The notes: generated from the letters alone by a model not told the origin. A stretch of 64,000 nt of DNA from an uncultured Prevotella sp. (GCA_937895845.1 CALBLK010000078.1:42297-106296), one strand, 5' to 3'. Positions 18,401-27,082 are shown, counted from the first letter of the stretch. Translations and numbers: made by a program.

Positions 18401-19386
18401 TGCACTACGGAGAGATATCGGCCGGAAACCGTGAGGACGGTGTCCGTGGAAGTGTGTTCACCGTGAAGGTGCCTCTCGGCACGGCCCATCTCGCCAAGGA
18501 GGAGATGGATCAGACCCCTGAGCCTCTGCCCGCCAAGAACCCGCAGGTGAAGAAGGTGGGCACCAAGCGGTCCTACCGAGTGATGGTTGCTGACGATGAC
18601 GAAGAACTGGCCCGCTATATTAGCAGTGAACTGTCTCGCTATTACCGCTTCACCGTGTGCAGTAACGGCCGCGAAGCCATCAAGGAATTGCTCTGCAACG
18701 ACTATGACGTTGTGGTAAGTGATGTGATGATGCCCGAGATGGACGGCTTCAGCCTGCTGCGGCTGATCAAGACCAATGTGCGGCTCAACCATATCCCTGT
18801 GATTATGCTCACCTCTAAAAACGATGTGGTTAACCGCTTGGAGGGCCTGGAGCGTGGCGCCGACGCCTATATGTCGAAGCCCTTTGACATTCAGGAGCTG
18901 CATCTCATGATTGAGAACCAGATGAACAACATCCTCTTGCTCAAGGGCAAGTTCTCCGGGGCGCAGCAAGCAAAGGACAAGGTTGCCCCTGTCACTGTCA
19001 AGGGTAATGATGATGCACTGATGGAGCGCATCATGAAATCCATTAACAAGAACTTTGCCAACAGCGACTTCAATGTGGACATGCTTACCGAGGAGGTTGG
19101 AATCAGTCGCGCGCAGTTGCACCGCAAGATGAAAGAGATGACCGGAATTCCGGCCAGCGAGTTCCTTCGCAACATCCGTCTGGAGCAGGCTGCCCGGCTG
19201 CTCAAGGAGCAAAAGGTCAATGTCACGCAGGTGGCTTATAGCGTGGGTTTCAGCAACCTGGCCCATTTCTCCACCATCTTCCGCCGCCATTTCGGTGTGT
19301 CGCCCACTGAGTTTGCCGAGCGAAGCCAGAAGGAACAGCAGCAGGACGAGGCCCCGGAGCCTTCAGATGGGCGTGGTGCCGAGTGA
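15418..19386 (+). CDS. Hybrid two-component system regulator (HTCS), likely xylan-responsive
   Basis: A single 1,322-residue protein combining sensor kinase and response regulator. After a signal-anchor start (MAKRTMAVLFSIVLTALAWG), residues ~20-690 form a two-propeller periplasmic sensor of Reg_prop repeats (LQDSRGFLWISTEFGLNRFDG, DRDGNLWVGTVKGLDRYDP and others). A Y_Y_Y domain spans ~690-760, followed by a membrane helix at ~765-787. The histidine kinase has phospho-acceptor His806 in ATHDIRSPL, N-box NLLSNAFKYT, and G boxes DTGIGLG and GTGIGLNLC. The receiver contains VMVADDDEE with phospho-Asp1102 in SDVMMPEMDG and the Lys of MSKPFD. A C-terminal AraC-type helix-turn-helix covers ~1200-1302. 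Such proteins sense oligosaccharides in the periplasm and activate the local utilisation genes. The adjacent GH67 makes xylo-oligosaccharides or glucuronoxylan fragments the best ligand guess. Confidence 0.95.
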   Translation: MAKRTMAVLFSIVLTALAWGKPGYFYTTSTRQLTSSKIQSVLQDSRGFLWISTEFGLNRFDGYTFSSYFNVSGVPNSICFNSTICLFNDRDGNLWVGTVKGLDRYDPMTDGFVHYKAPQDQQPRVNCITQLRDGRIIVGTSGYGIFQIDEKNHRLVALTGLTSPSAKDYCMILYEDSKGNIWKTGTDNVITKKEKRGKGRIRVFNSPCGIPVGVLEVDGRVCVVCSKGVLVEHNGKLQRSTTDFRAAGLDDVLFYSCYKDSKGNVFLGTRGHGLFVFRPSSHKIEPVTFQSDQIDLMTAKVACVTEDRQHNLWIGCLQRGLVMIPYDRPQFHSLNLSERHLRVGTTVSSVCEGDDGMVWCAVQGNGIYGLSFNGDVVAHPSCPKDIEFLYRDMNKNYWVGTDNALFSYNPATGSSEKVFTYDCNRFNTMTADRYGNLYVSTFARGLCVRSAATGKWTNYNFKKRDSKHGYLCNNWVLALMPDSRGMVWIATSSGVQAFDPRTASFQPLGWHKQLEGVMCLSLCETRSGDILIGTDHGLYVYSRKTRKVAPFAGAEQLAGKIVAYIVQDRKGDIWCATSYGIWQWQSDKRRFVCHVRGNGLVQKEYVNCVGLHMADGRICFATSDGIVTFRPDEVRKCNNHTDELQLTSLMIGGAKVNSATLSDGRRITDTDVMNSKHFEVSFSDNSLTLHFSQLNFVNPENVVISYRVNGARTWTYNQAGDNTITLSHLPPGSYRLEVRAFANGAFSRVKAFTVTVLPPWYRSTYAILIYILIALVVIGGGVFFYLRRKRAQLDEEKMKFLINATHDIRSPLTLIISPLRKLMSSNLGENAQAELATIERNAKRILTLVNQILDMRKIDKQQMHLVCRETDLVQFVNGVCKMYEYNAKERGITFHFNHKMGKLKVWIDTVNFDKVVSNLLSNAFKYTADGGKIDVDIMNEDDRWAVIQVKDTGIGLGEDGGKRIFDRFYQGKSGRDSKTAGTGIGLNLCKMIVDMHYGEISAGNREDGVRGSVFTVKVPLGTAHLAKEEMDQTPEPLPAKNPQVKKVGTKRSYRVMVADDDEELARYISSELSRYYRFTVCSNGREAIKELLCNDYDVVVSDVMMPEMDGFSLLRLIKTNVRLNHIPVIMLTSKNDVVNRLEGLERGADAYMSKPFDIQELHLMIENQMNNILLLKGKFSGAQQAKDKVAPVTVKGNDDALMERIMKSINKNFANSDFNVDMLTEEVGISRAQLHRKMKEMTGIPASEFLRNIRLEQAARLLKEQKVNVTQVAYSVGFSNLAHFSTIFRRHFGVSPTEFAERSQKEQQQDEAPEPSDGRGAE

Positions 19387-19450
19387 TGAGTTGCGTGTCT
19401 TTGGCAATAATTGCGAATTCTGGACAGCCTAAGACAAAAAGATAATCATC

Positions 19451-19466
19451 GTAGACAAATAGAAAA
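19451..19466 (+). promoter_or_regulatory. 16-bp motif GTAGACAAATAGAAAA, copy 1 (upstream of GH67)
   Basis: The same 16 bases occur exactly at 23458-23473 upstream of another secreted-protein gene of the cluster. Here the motif lies 50 bp before the GH67 ATG, just after the regulator gene. A binding site for the neighbouring HTCS or a promoter-proximal element is a reasonable but untested reading. Confidence 0.5.
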
Positions 19467-19487
19467 GCATTTCTTTATGGGATATGT

Positions 19488-19495
19488 TACTTTTG
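19488..19495 (+). promoter_or_regulatory. Possible -7 box (TACTTTTG) very close to the GH67 start
   Basis: TACTTTTG fits TAnnTTTG but ends only 5 bp before the ATG at 19501, so a transcript starting at the usual distance would be leaderless or nearly so. It may instead be a chance match. Confidence 0.4.
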
Positions 19496-19500
19496 TCGCC

Positions 19501-21432
19501 ATGAAAAAGACCGTATCTCTTCTTATACTTCTGTGGGCTGCACTGTCAGTGTGGGCCGATGATGGCAGCTTGTTATGGCTCAGACAACAACCCACAGGCA
19601 GAGCCAAGGTGTCAGCGCCGAAGGCCGGTGCTTGTGTGTCCATGGCGCGCCTTGAGCTAACCAACTATTTCAAGGGCCGTAAGGCTGAACTAGTCCTTGA
19701 CCGTTCGATGGCCGACAATGATGGCTTCCGGGTGACCGAGGGCAAGGGTGGGGTGACGATTGCCGCCCGCCGCCCGGCCGGACTCCTTTATGGCGCTTAT
19801 GAGGTGTTGCGCCGCCAGCAGCTCGGGATGCCGCTGGCCACGGCTTCCTCGCCGGTGTTTGGCCTGCGCCTGCTTAACCATTGGGACAATCTTGATGGCA
19901 GCATTGAGCGCGGCTACGCTGGAAAGAGCGTGTGGAAATGGGAACTGATGACCAACACATCGACCACCAACCGCCGCCAGCTATCCGGTGCCCAGGCGCA
20001 GCTCATGGACCGCATTGTGATGTACGCCAGGGCCAACGCCTCGCTGGGTATCAACGGAACGGTGCTGAACAATGTGAATGCATCGCCGCAGATGCTGTCG
20101 GCCAAGTATCTTCAAAAGGTGAAGTGGATGGCGGATGTTCTCCGCCCTTATGGTCTGAAAGTGTTTCTTTCTGTCAATTTTGCTTCGCCGATGGGCCTTG
20201 GCAAGCTTTCTACAGCCGACCCGCTCGACCCGCAGGTGGCTGCATGGTGGAGCAGCAAGGCCGCTGAAATCTACAGGCTGATACCCGACTTTGGCGGCTT
20301 TCTGGTGAAAGCCAATTCCGAGGGGCAGCCCGGTCCCGGAGACTATCACCGCTCTCATGCCGACGGTGCCAACATGCTGGCCGATGCCCTTGCCCCATTT
20401 GGCGGCACTGTGGTGTGGCGCTCGTTTGTCTATGGTGCCAACCACAAGGGCGAGGACCGCGTCAAGCAGGCCGTGAGCGAGTTCAAGCCCTGTGACGGGC
20501 AGTTCCGCAGCAATGTGATTCTCCAGTCAAAGAACGGCCCGCTGGACTTCCAGCCCCGGGAGCCTTATGCCCCTATCTTCGACCAGATGAAGCGCACGCC
20601 GCAGATGGCCGAACTGCAAATCACACAGGAGTATCTCGGTCAGTCACGCCATTTGGTTTACCTTGCGCCCATGTGGACGGAGTTCTTCTCGTTTGTCGAA
20701 CCTCGCAAGCTGCTTGGCATTGCCGGTGTGGCGAACATTGGCGATGACGCTAATTGGTGTGGGCATCATTTTTCTCAGGCCAACTGGTATGCTTTCGGGC
20801 GGCTGGCGTGGAATCCGCAGCTGTCTCCGGAGCAGATTGCTCGCGAATGGCTCCGTCTCACGTTTACTGACAACAGCGACTTTGTTGACACCATGGCCGG
20901 CGTGATGATGCGCAGCCGCGAGGCTTGTGTCAACTATATGATGCCCCTCGGACTGCATCATATCTTCAAGTTTGACCACCACTATGGGCCGGAACCCGAT
21001 GGCTTCAAGGCCGACTATCCGCTAGAGTGGTGCCCCGTTTACTACCACAAGGCCGACAGCCTGGGCGTTGGTTTCGACCGCACGGCCGCCACGGGCACAA
21101 ACGCCACAGGCCAGTACCGCGAGCCTTACGCTTCCCTCTATGAACATATTGAGACCTGTCCGGAGGAGTATCTGCTGTGGTTTCACCATGTGCCCTGGAA
21201 CCACCGCATGAAAAACGGCCATACCCTGTGGCAGACCCTCTGCATGAAATATCAGGAGGGTGTCGATGAGGTTGACCGCACTGTGGTGACCTGGAACAGA
21301 ATGCGTCCTTACGTAGACGGTCGGCGCTGGCAGGAAGTGGCCGGACGTCTTGACCACCAGGCCGCCAACGCGCGCGAGTGGCGTGACGTGTGCCTTACCT
21401 ATTTTGAGACTTTTGCCAAGTTCAACAAGTAG
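19501..21432 (+). CDS. GH67 alpha-glucuronidase
   Basis: A 643-residue enzyme that removes (4-O-methyl-)glucuronic acid from the non-reducing end of xylo-oligosaccharides. The family signature is clear: RLLNHWDNLDGSIERGYAGKS, FLVKANSEGQPGPG with the general acid Glu274, FKPCDGQF, then NGPLDFQPREP and ITQEYLG, which hold the Asp/Glu pair acting as base in characterised GH67 enzymes. The frame is open further upstream, but ATG 19501 is chosen because it starts the signal peptide MKKTVSLLILLWAALSVWA. The signal peptide places the enzyme in the periplasm. It follows the hybrid regulator by 114 bp and precedes an SGNH esterase by 79 bp, an arrangement expected for stepwise debranching of acetylated glucuronoxylan. 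Confidence 0.95.
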   Translation: MKKTVSLLILLWAALSVWADDGSLLWLRQQPTGRAKVSAPKAGACVSMARLELTNYFKGRKAELVLDRSMADNDGFRVTEGKGGVTIAARRPAGLLYGAYEVLRRQQLGMPLATASSPVFGLRLLNHWDNLDGSIERGYAGKSVWKWELMTNTSTTNRRQLSGAQAQLMDRIVMYARANASLGINGTVLNNVNASPQMLSAKYLQKVKWMADVLRPYGLKVFLSVNFASPMGLGKLSTADPLDPQVAAWWSSKAAEIYRLIPDFGGFLVKANSEGQPGPGDYHRSHADGANMLADALAPFGGTVVWRSFVYGANHKGEDRVKQAVSEFKPCDGQFRSNVILQSKNGPLDFQPREPYAPIFDQMKRTPQMAELQITQEYLGQSRHLVYLAPMWTEFFSFVEPRKLLGIAGVANIGDDANWCGHHFSQANWYAFGRLAWNPQLSPEQIAREWLRLTFTDNSDFVDTMAGVMMRSREACVNYMMPLGLHHIFKFDHHYGPEPDGFKADYPLEWCPVYYHKADSLGVGFDRTAATGTNATGQYREPYASLYEHIETCPEEYLLWFHHVPWNHRMKNGHTLWQTLCMKYQEGVDEVDRTVVTWNRMRPYVDGRRWQEVAGRLDHQAANAREWRDVCLTYFETFAKFNK

Positions 21433-21511
21433 GCCGGCACCCATGGCCGCTTGTATGAAAGTAACGGTACAAGCCTTTTTCCCAGACAAAATAACTAAAA
21501 ACCTTATAGCG

Positions 21512-23437
21512 ATGACCAATTTTTTTAATCTGTTGCGGCCACGCCTGTCTAAATGGAGCGTGGCGCTTGCCGCAACCCTGTTGCTTGCCACAGCCGTCGA
21601 GGCCAAGGTGTGGATGCCAAAGATGTTCCAGTCGGGCATGGTGCTCCAGCGTGGCAAGACAGTCCCTGTGTGGGGCACAGCCGACAAGGGCGAGCAAGTG
21701 ACCGTTATCTTTAAGAAAAAGAAATATGTGACCACAGCCGGCACTGACGGACGCTGGCGTGTCAGTCTCCCGGCCATGAAGGCCGGCGGGCCGTTTGTCA
21801 TGCAAGTGAACAATCAAACCCTCAGCGATGTGATGGTGGGTGACGTGTGGCTGTGCAGCGGACAGTCAAACATTGATATTACTGTCGAGCGTGTCTATCC
21901 CCAGTACCCTCGTGAGATTGACACCTATTCTAACCCGGACATCCGCCTCTTCAGGGTGCAGACAATGACCAACACGCACGGGCACAGTGCTGATGTAAAG
22001 GCCACAGACTGGAAAAAGTTGGACAAGGGCAATGCTTGGCAGTTTTCTGCCGTGGGCTATTTTCTGGCCAAAAGGATGTATGAGCAGACCGGCGTGCCGC
22101 AGGGTGTCATTTGCAACAGTCTTGGCGGAACACCCATCGAGGCCTGGATTGAGGCCGATTCCTTGGAACGCGATTTCCCCAAGTATGTCCGGCAGACCCA
22201 GTTCTATCAGGATGACGACATGGTGGCTGCATGGACAAGGGCCAACCAGATGAGCAACGACCGTTGGAACAAGCTGCTTGATGGCACCGACCCGGGACTG
22301 AAAGGGCACTGGGCTGCGGCCGACTTTGACGACCGCGGGTGGCGCAGTGTGAACCAGTATGGCAACCTTGTGCCCGATTACAATTATGTCGGGTCGCTCT
22401 GGCTGCGCCAGCACGTCCATGTTGATGCTGCCCACGCAGGCAAGCCGGCGAGGCTGCTCTTGGGCACGCTCTACGACATGGACTACACTTTTGTCAATGG
22501 CCGCGAGGTGGGGCGCACCTATTACCAGTATCCCCCACGACGCTATCAGATTCCCGACGGACTGCTCCGTGAGGGTGACAATGTGATAACCGTCCGCTTT
22601 GTCAACAAGTCGGGCCGTCCGCATTTCATCAAGGAGAAGCCTTATCAGCTGATTTTCGGCCCCGGAGACACCGTCAAGCTTGGCGAGCAGTGGCTTGTCT
22701 CTGAGGGTATGCGCATGCCGTCGTGCCCTAGCGGAGGTGCAAGCGTCCAAAATCTCCCCTCCACCTTGTACAATGCCATGCTCTATCCCCTCGCGCCCTA
22801 TTCGCTGGCCGGTGTGGTGTGGTATCAGGGTGAGTCTAACACAGGTCGGGCCGGCGAGTACGCTCCTTTGCTCCGCTTGCTGATGAACAACTGGCGCACC
22901 GTGTTCGAGCAGCCAGGCTTGCCTTTTGCCATTGTGCAGCTGGCCAACTTCATGCAGCCTTCCAGCAAGCCGCAGAACAGCCAGTGGGCGCAGCTCAGGG
23001 AGGCGCAGCGCACCGTGGCCGCCAGCGACAAGAATGCCGAACTGGTGGTGGCCATCGACTTGGGCGAGACAGTGGACATCCATCCGTTGCGAAAAAAGGA
23101 GGTGGCCGACCGCGCCGCTGCCGCTTTCAGCCGTATGGTCTTTGGCAAAAAGGTCACGCTCAGTCCGTCTGTGGTTAGCTTGGTGGTTAGGGACGGTGCC
23201 ATGGTGCTCACGTTTGACCAGCCGTTGCGCCCCGGCAAGCTCCACGAGTTTGAACTGGCTGGGGCCGATGGACGCTATCGCAACGCTGATGCCGTGGCCA
23301 GCGGGCGCACGGTTACTGTGGAGTGCAGCCAGGTGAAGTCGCCGGTAAGCGTGCGCTATGCCTGGAAAGACAATCCCATCAAGGCCGACTGCTATGGCGT
23401 GAACGGATGGCCAGCCAGTCCGTTTGAACGCCAATAA
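21512..23437 (+). CDS. SGNH-fold acetylesterase (sialate O-acetylesterase-like), probable acetyl-xylan/xylo-oligosaccharide esterase
   Basis: A 641-residue secreted esterase. ATG 21512 starts the signal region (RLSKWSVALAATLLLATAVEA); the longer frame from 21350 overlaps GH67 and lacks support. The fold is split: an N-terminal beta domain (VWMPKMFQSGMVLQRGKTVPVWG), then WLCSGQSN with the nucleophile in the GQSN box (Ser119), NSLGGTPIEAW (oxyanion block), an inserted galactose-binding-like jelly roll (~residues 260-370), VVWYQGESNTG, and the C-terminal Asp522-Ile-His524 dyad. The family includes 9-O-acetyl sialate esterases, but the insert architecture and xylan neighbours favour acetyl xylan. 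One oddity: GQSN is followed by IDITV where many homologues have Met. Confidence 0.9.
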   Translation: MTNFFNLLRPRLSKWSVALAATLLLATAVEAKVWMPKMFQSGMVLQRGKTVPVWGTADKGEQVTVIFKKKKYVTTAGTDGRWRVSLPAMKAGGPFVMQVNNQTLSDVMVGDVWLCSGQSNIDITVERVYPQYPREIDTYSNPDIRLFRVQTMTNTHGHSADVKATDWKKLDKGNAWQFSAVGYFLAKRMYEQTGVPQGVICNSLGGTPIEAWIEADSLERDFPKYVRQTQFYQDDDMVAAWTRANQMSNDRWNKLLDGTDPGLKGHWAAADFDDRGWRSVNQYGNLVPDYNYVGSLWLRQHVHVDAAHAGKPARLLLGTLYDMDYTFVNGREVGRTYYQYPPRRYQIPDGLLREGDNVITVRFVNKSGRPHFIKEKPYQLIFGPGDTVKLGEQWLVSEGMRMPSCPSGGASVQNLPSTLYNAMLYPLAPYSLAGVVWYQGESNTGRAGEYAPLLRLLMNNWRTVFEQPGLPFAIVQLANFMQPSSKPQNSQWAQLREAQRTVAASDKNAELVVAIDLGETVDIHPLRKKEVADRAAAAFSRMVFGKKVTLSPSVVSLVVRDGAMVLTFDQPLRPGKLHEFELAGADGRYRNADAVASGRTVTVECSQVKSPVSVRYAWKDNPIKADCYGVNGWPASPFERQ

Positions 23438-23457
23438 AGCCCTCATTTCGCCAGGTT

Positions 23458-23473
23458 GTAGACAAATAGAAAA
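23458..23473 (+). promoter_or_regulatory. 16-bp motif GTAGACAAATAGAAAA, copy 2
   Basis: Exact copy of the motif at 19451-19466. It lies 20 bp after the esterase stop and 42 bp upstream of a -7 box, in the promoter region of the next gene. Confidence 0.5.
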
Positions 23474-23515
23474 ATGTATGAGACATGACGAAAACTGGCG
23501 TTTGGCAATAAAGTC

Positions 23516-23523
23516 TATCTTTG
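23516..23523 (+). promoter_or_regulatory. Putative -7 box (TATCTTTG) for the 1,134-residue protein gene
   Basis: TATCTTTG matches TAnnTTTG. The predicted transcript start would leave a leader of about 60 nt before the ATG at 23590, which also argues against a start upstream at 23521. Confidence 0.6.
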
Positions 23524-23589
23524 CAGACAGCAACCATATGGAAAATCATTTTATTCAATAAACTATCGTATAACCTAAAATTATCAATT

Positions 23590-26500
23590 ATGAAGAAAAA
23601 CCTATTACTTGTATGTGGGCTGTTCTTTGGATTGGCAGGAACGGTGAGCGCGCAGAAGACCATCCTCTTTGAGGACTTCGAGGGTGCCATCCCTGAAAAA
23701 CAAGACTCCACAAAGTTAGGATGGTATGGTTTCTACAACACTCCCGAGTTCGACGAGCGCAACCTCTCCACGGAATATGCTTGGTCGGGCTCGCAGTCGT
23801 TACATTTCTACAATGACATCACGAGTGAGTGCGAGGACCAGAACTGGATGCGTGCCGTGAAATTCCGCAACCTTCCCCTGAAGGAAAACACCTCCTACCG
23901 CGTGTCTTTCTATCTGCAAGGCACCAACAGCTATACTGTCGATGGCACCACCGAAAAGAAGACCAAGGCCCGTGTGGCTCTGATGCAGGGACAGGAGTAT
24001 GGTGACATAGCGCTGATTACCGCCGACAGCACCCAGCAGACTTACGACCTCTCTTACTTCCAGGAGGAGGACAAGGGCTTCAAAAAGTACACCATGATGT
24101 TCTTCTATGCCAACCAGGCGCTCCAGCAGGAGTATTACAAGAACCACCCCGGCAGCTTGGAGGGCGGACTGATCGAGAAGTTCTTCCTCACCATTAATAT
24201 GATGAACCCCGGTGACTTCTATATTGATGATGTAAAGGTAGAGGAGGGTGCCGAGATTGCTGGCATTTCCTATAACTGTGACGTGCTCAAGGTTGACTTC
24301 GGCTATGATGTCAATGTAAAAGAACTTGTTCCCGAAGGCAAGGAGCGCGCGCTGCTTCCCAACGACTGTGTGACCGTTGGTCTGGCTGATGGCAGCAAGA
24401 CTTACGAGGTTCTCAGTGTCGAGGCTTGGAAGGATGGCAGCTTCTACATCTTCCTTGGTGACGAGTATCCCGAAGAAGAGGATGCTGCCAATCTGGTAGT
24501 TACATTCAAGAACCCGACGGATGAGGCTTACCGCGTGAAGTACACAAGCACCCGCCGTCCTTATTCTACCACCGAGGACACCTCTGTCAAGGATTTCACC
24601 GAGAAAGGACTGACCTATGACTCTAACATCTCTGAGGTTTACTCCTACGCTCACAAGGTTCCTACCCTGATGTCCGCCGTTCCCGAGGACGGCTCGTTCG
24701 ACCTGCCTGCAGACACCAAGAGCTTCACGATGACCTTCGACAAGAAGGTGAACACTGCCGAGGCTACTGCCAAGCTGGTTGACGAGAGCGGAAAGGCCGA
24801 GGCACTGACCGTCGGCCCCGAGGAGATGGCTGAGGTAGTCACGCTGACCCGCACCGCCACCACATCCCTCTCCGGCGAGTACAAGCTGGTGATCAGCAAT
24901 GTGCTGCCAGAGGTTGATGCCTATGACGAACCCGGCGAGTACACCGTGACCCTGAACTTCGGCGCAAGCTCTGCCGACCCCTCAGATGTGGCCAAGGTGC
25001 TCTGGACTGACAGCTTCTCGGTGTCAGGCTCCAACAAGATTCCCGCAGGATGGGTGATTAACGCTGCCAACAGTGAGATTTTGCCAGGCGATTATTATAA
25101 CGGACCCCGCGTGTTCGATGGCTTCAGCGGCGACCTCACTCACGCGCTCTACTACCGTATGGGTTACACCCAGTATGGTGCTGTTCCCGATGACAATGTT
25201 CATGTGATTACGCTTGAGGCTGGCAAGAAATACCAGATCAGCTTCAACGCTTTCGCCTGGAAGGGCACTCCCTACGGACGCTTCCAGGTGCTGGATGCAT
25301 CCGACAATGCGGTTTACACTGCCGACTTCCAGAACGTGGCCAACCCCAACGGTGATGGTGCCAAGGGCAATGTGGCTGTTGGTGCCCAGACGCACACTGT
25401 CAAGGTGGAGGCCACAGGCAACTACAAGCTCCGCTGGATGACGCTGAAGGCAGAGGGCGGCGAGATGGATACAGAAAACTGGACTGAGGCGCTGTTGGGC
25501 AATGTCAAGTTGCAGTATGTGCCCAACACTGCCGGTGCAATCTACAAGCAGCAGCTTGCCGATGCGCTCGCCGCAGCCAAGAACACCCTGAACAACAATA
25601 CTGGCCACCGCTATGCCGGTGCCGCCTACGATGCGCTTGATGCCGCCATCAAGGCTTATGACGGCAAGGCCTATACCGCTCCTTCTGCATACGAGGCTGC
25701 TGTGAAGGCACTGAACGATGCCGCCCTGGCCATGACCAATCACCGCACACTCTGTGACACTTACGACGGCAAACCAGCCGCTGCCTATGAGCAGGTGGTG
25801 AAGTTCCGCAACAGCAAGTTTGCTGCAGCTGACTACTACAAGGCTTTGGTAGAGGCTGCCAACAAGTATGTGCTTGACATCCAGCCCGACCAGAACCTGA
25901 ACGACAGCATCGCCAAGATTGACACGCTGATGCTTGACAGCCAGCTTGAGGAGGCTATCGCATTGCTTGACAAGACCACCAACATGGTGAAGAGTATGTG
26001 TACGACACTTGATGTTGATGCCGCCACTGGCATGCACAAGGCCAGCCAGACCACCAGCACCACCGGTGTGGCCGCACTGACCGCCCGCCACATCTACCTG
26101 GCAGACGCCCTGGCAGACCTGAACAAGAAGACCGGCAAGGAGGAGTACACCGAGTTCATCGAGCAGGCCAACAACCTTCTCACCGACAACGATGACGTTG
26201 CCGAGACACTGAAGAGTGCCGTATGGCACAAGGTTTACTCCACACTGGCCGACCCGTCGAACACCCTCTTCGCCGAGAAACTTGATTCGGTCACCATGGA
26301 GAACTACCGTGACTCCATCAACATGACCGGCTTCCTCAAGAACCCGAACACCTACCTCACCGCTACCGGCAAGTATGAAGGCAATGCTGGCGTGGTTCCC
26401 GGATGGATTATTACTGATAAGAATGACGGTTATGAGGTTGCTACCACCACTGGCTGGTCAAATGTCATCAACGAGACCTGTCCCTACGCTGACGGTATGA

Positions 26501-26994
26501 TCTCTTGCTGGACGCGCGGCTTCGTGGCGCAGCAGACCGTCACCGGCCTTCCCGCAGGCGTTTACAGTGTGGTGATTGGATTCGGCGAGCGCCAGAGCGA
26601 TGTCTCCTCGCTTGAGGGCATCAACGCCTTTGTGGCCCAGGGCGCAGACACCGTGCGTGTCCAGGCTCCGATTATCGGCCAGACTTTCCCCTACGGCAAC
26701 ATGTACATGGGTACCTATACCGTGACCGACGGCACACTGACCCTTGGTGTCGAGACAACCAGTAACGCTCACGTGTTCTTCAACAACGCTGAGATTTACA
26801 TGCTGAATGCAGCTCCCGGCTACAACTATGCCACAGGTATCAACGGCGTGGCCGAGGACAGCAAGGCTGAGGTAGTCCGCGTTGAGTTCTACGACATGAA
26901 CGGTCGCCGTGTGAATGGCAACCTCAATGGACTGGGCATCAAGAAAGAGGTGCTCGCCAACGGTAAGGTTGTTGTGAAGAAAATACTGAAATAA
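23590..26994 (+). CDS. Very large secreted multidomain protein, function unknown, with C-terminal sorting-type tail
   Basis: A 1,134-residue protein with signal peptide MKKNLLLVCGLFFGLAGTVSA. ATG 23590 is chosen over an upstream in-frame ATG that falls inside the -7 box region. Visible modules: an N-terminal jelly-roll (TILFEDFEGAIPE to FYIDDVKVEEG, residues ~22-240), an Ig-like domain (~275-470, PTLMSAVPEDGSFDLPADTKSFTMTFDKKVN), a second jelly-roll (~485-660, KVLWTDSFSVSGSNKIPAGW to LLGNVKLQYV), a helical FIVAR-like region (~665-850, YDALDAAIKAYDGKAY) and a third jelly-roll (~930-1070). The end MNGRRVNG ... NGKVVVKKILK is the shared tail. No catalytic motif was recognised. The build suggests a surface scaffold or glycan-binding protein of the xylan cluster; this is inference. 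Confidence 0.75.
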   Translation: MKKNLLLVCGLFFGLAGTVSAQKTILFEDFEGAIPEKQDSTKLGWYGFYNTPEFDERNLSTEYAWSGSQSLHFYNDITSECEDQNWMRAVKFRNLPLKENTSYRVSFYLQGTNSYTVDGTTEKKTKARVALMQGQEYGDIALITADSTQQTYDLSYFQEEDKGFKKYTMMFFYANQALQQEYYKNHPGSLEGGLIEKFFLTINMMNPGDFYIDDVKVEEGAEIAGISYNCDVLKVDFGYDVNVKELVPEGKERALLPNDCVTVGLADGSKTYEVLSVEAWKDGSFYIFLGDEYPEEEDAANLVVTFKNPTDEAYRVKYTSTRRPYSTTEDTSVKDFTEKGLTYDSNISEVYSYAHKVPTLMSAVPEDGSFDLPADTKSFTMTFDKKVNTAEATAKLVDESGKAEALTVGPEEMAEVVTLTRTATTSLSGEYKLVISNVLPEVDAYDEPGEYTVTLNFGASSADPSDVAKVLWTDSFSVSGSNKIPAGWVINAANSEILPGDYYNGPRVFDGFSGDLTHALYYRMGYTQYGAVPDDNVHVITLEAGKKYQISFNAFAWKGTPYGRFQVLDASDNAVYTADFQNVANPNGDGAKGNVAVGAQTHTVKVEATGNYKLRWMTLKAEGGEMDTENWTEALLGNVKLQYVPNTAGAIYKQQLADALAAAKNTLNNNTGHRYAGAAYDALDAAIKAYDGKAYTAPSAYEAAVKALNDAALAMTNHRTLCDTYDGKPAAAYEQVVKFRNSKFAAADYYKALVEAANKYVLDIQPDQNLNDSIAKIDTLMLDSQLEEAIALLDKTTNMVKSMCTTLDVDAATGMHKASQTTSTTGVAALTARHIYLADALADLNKKTGKEEYTEFIEQANNLLTDNDDVAETLKSAVWHKVYSTLADPSNTLFAEKLDSVTMENYRDSINMTGFLKNPNTYLTATGKYEGNAGVVPGWIITDKNDGYEVATTTGWSNVINETCPYADGMISCWTRGFVAQQTVTGLPAGVYSVVIGFGERQSDVSSLEGINAFVAQGADTVRVQAPIIGQTFPYGNMYMGTYTVTDGTLTLGVETTSNAHVFFNNAEIYMLNAAPGYNYATGINGVAEDSKAEVVRVEFYDMNGRRVNGNLNGLGIKKEVLANGKVVVKKILK

Positions 26995-27050
26995 TCAAGG
27001 TGACACAGGGGGGAGCGTCACTCTCCTGACATCTGACAGTCCTTTATCAA

Positions 27051-27082
27051 CCGGGCTGGAATGCAAGCACATTCCGGCCCGG
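27051..27082 (+). terminator. Stem-loop after the 1,134-residue protein gene
   Basis: CCGGGCTGGAATG pairs with CATTCCGGCCCGG through 13 bp (one G-T pair) around a 6-nt loop. Only a short T-rich stretch follows, so termination strength is uncertain. Confidence 0.6.

Noticed and set aside
21350..21511. N-terminal extension of the SGNH esterase frame containing a GVTCALPIL string that resembles translated sequencing-adapter sequence
   Set aside because: The same bases encode the conserved end of GH67 in another frame, so this is chance resemblance and not contamination; the signal peptide supports the start at 21512.
23521..23589. Upstream in-frame ATG for the 1,134-residue protein
   Set aside because: It lies at the -7 box and would put extra residues ahead of a clean signal peptide.
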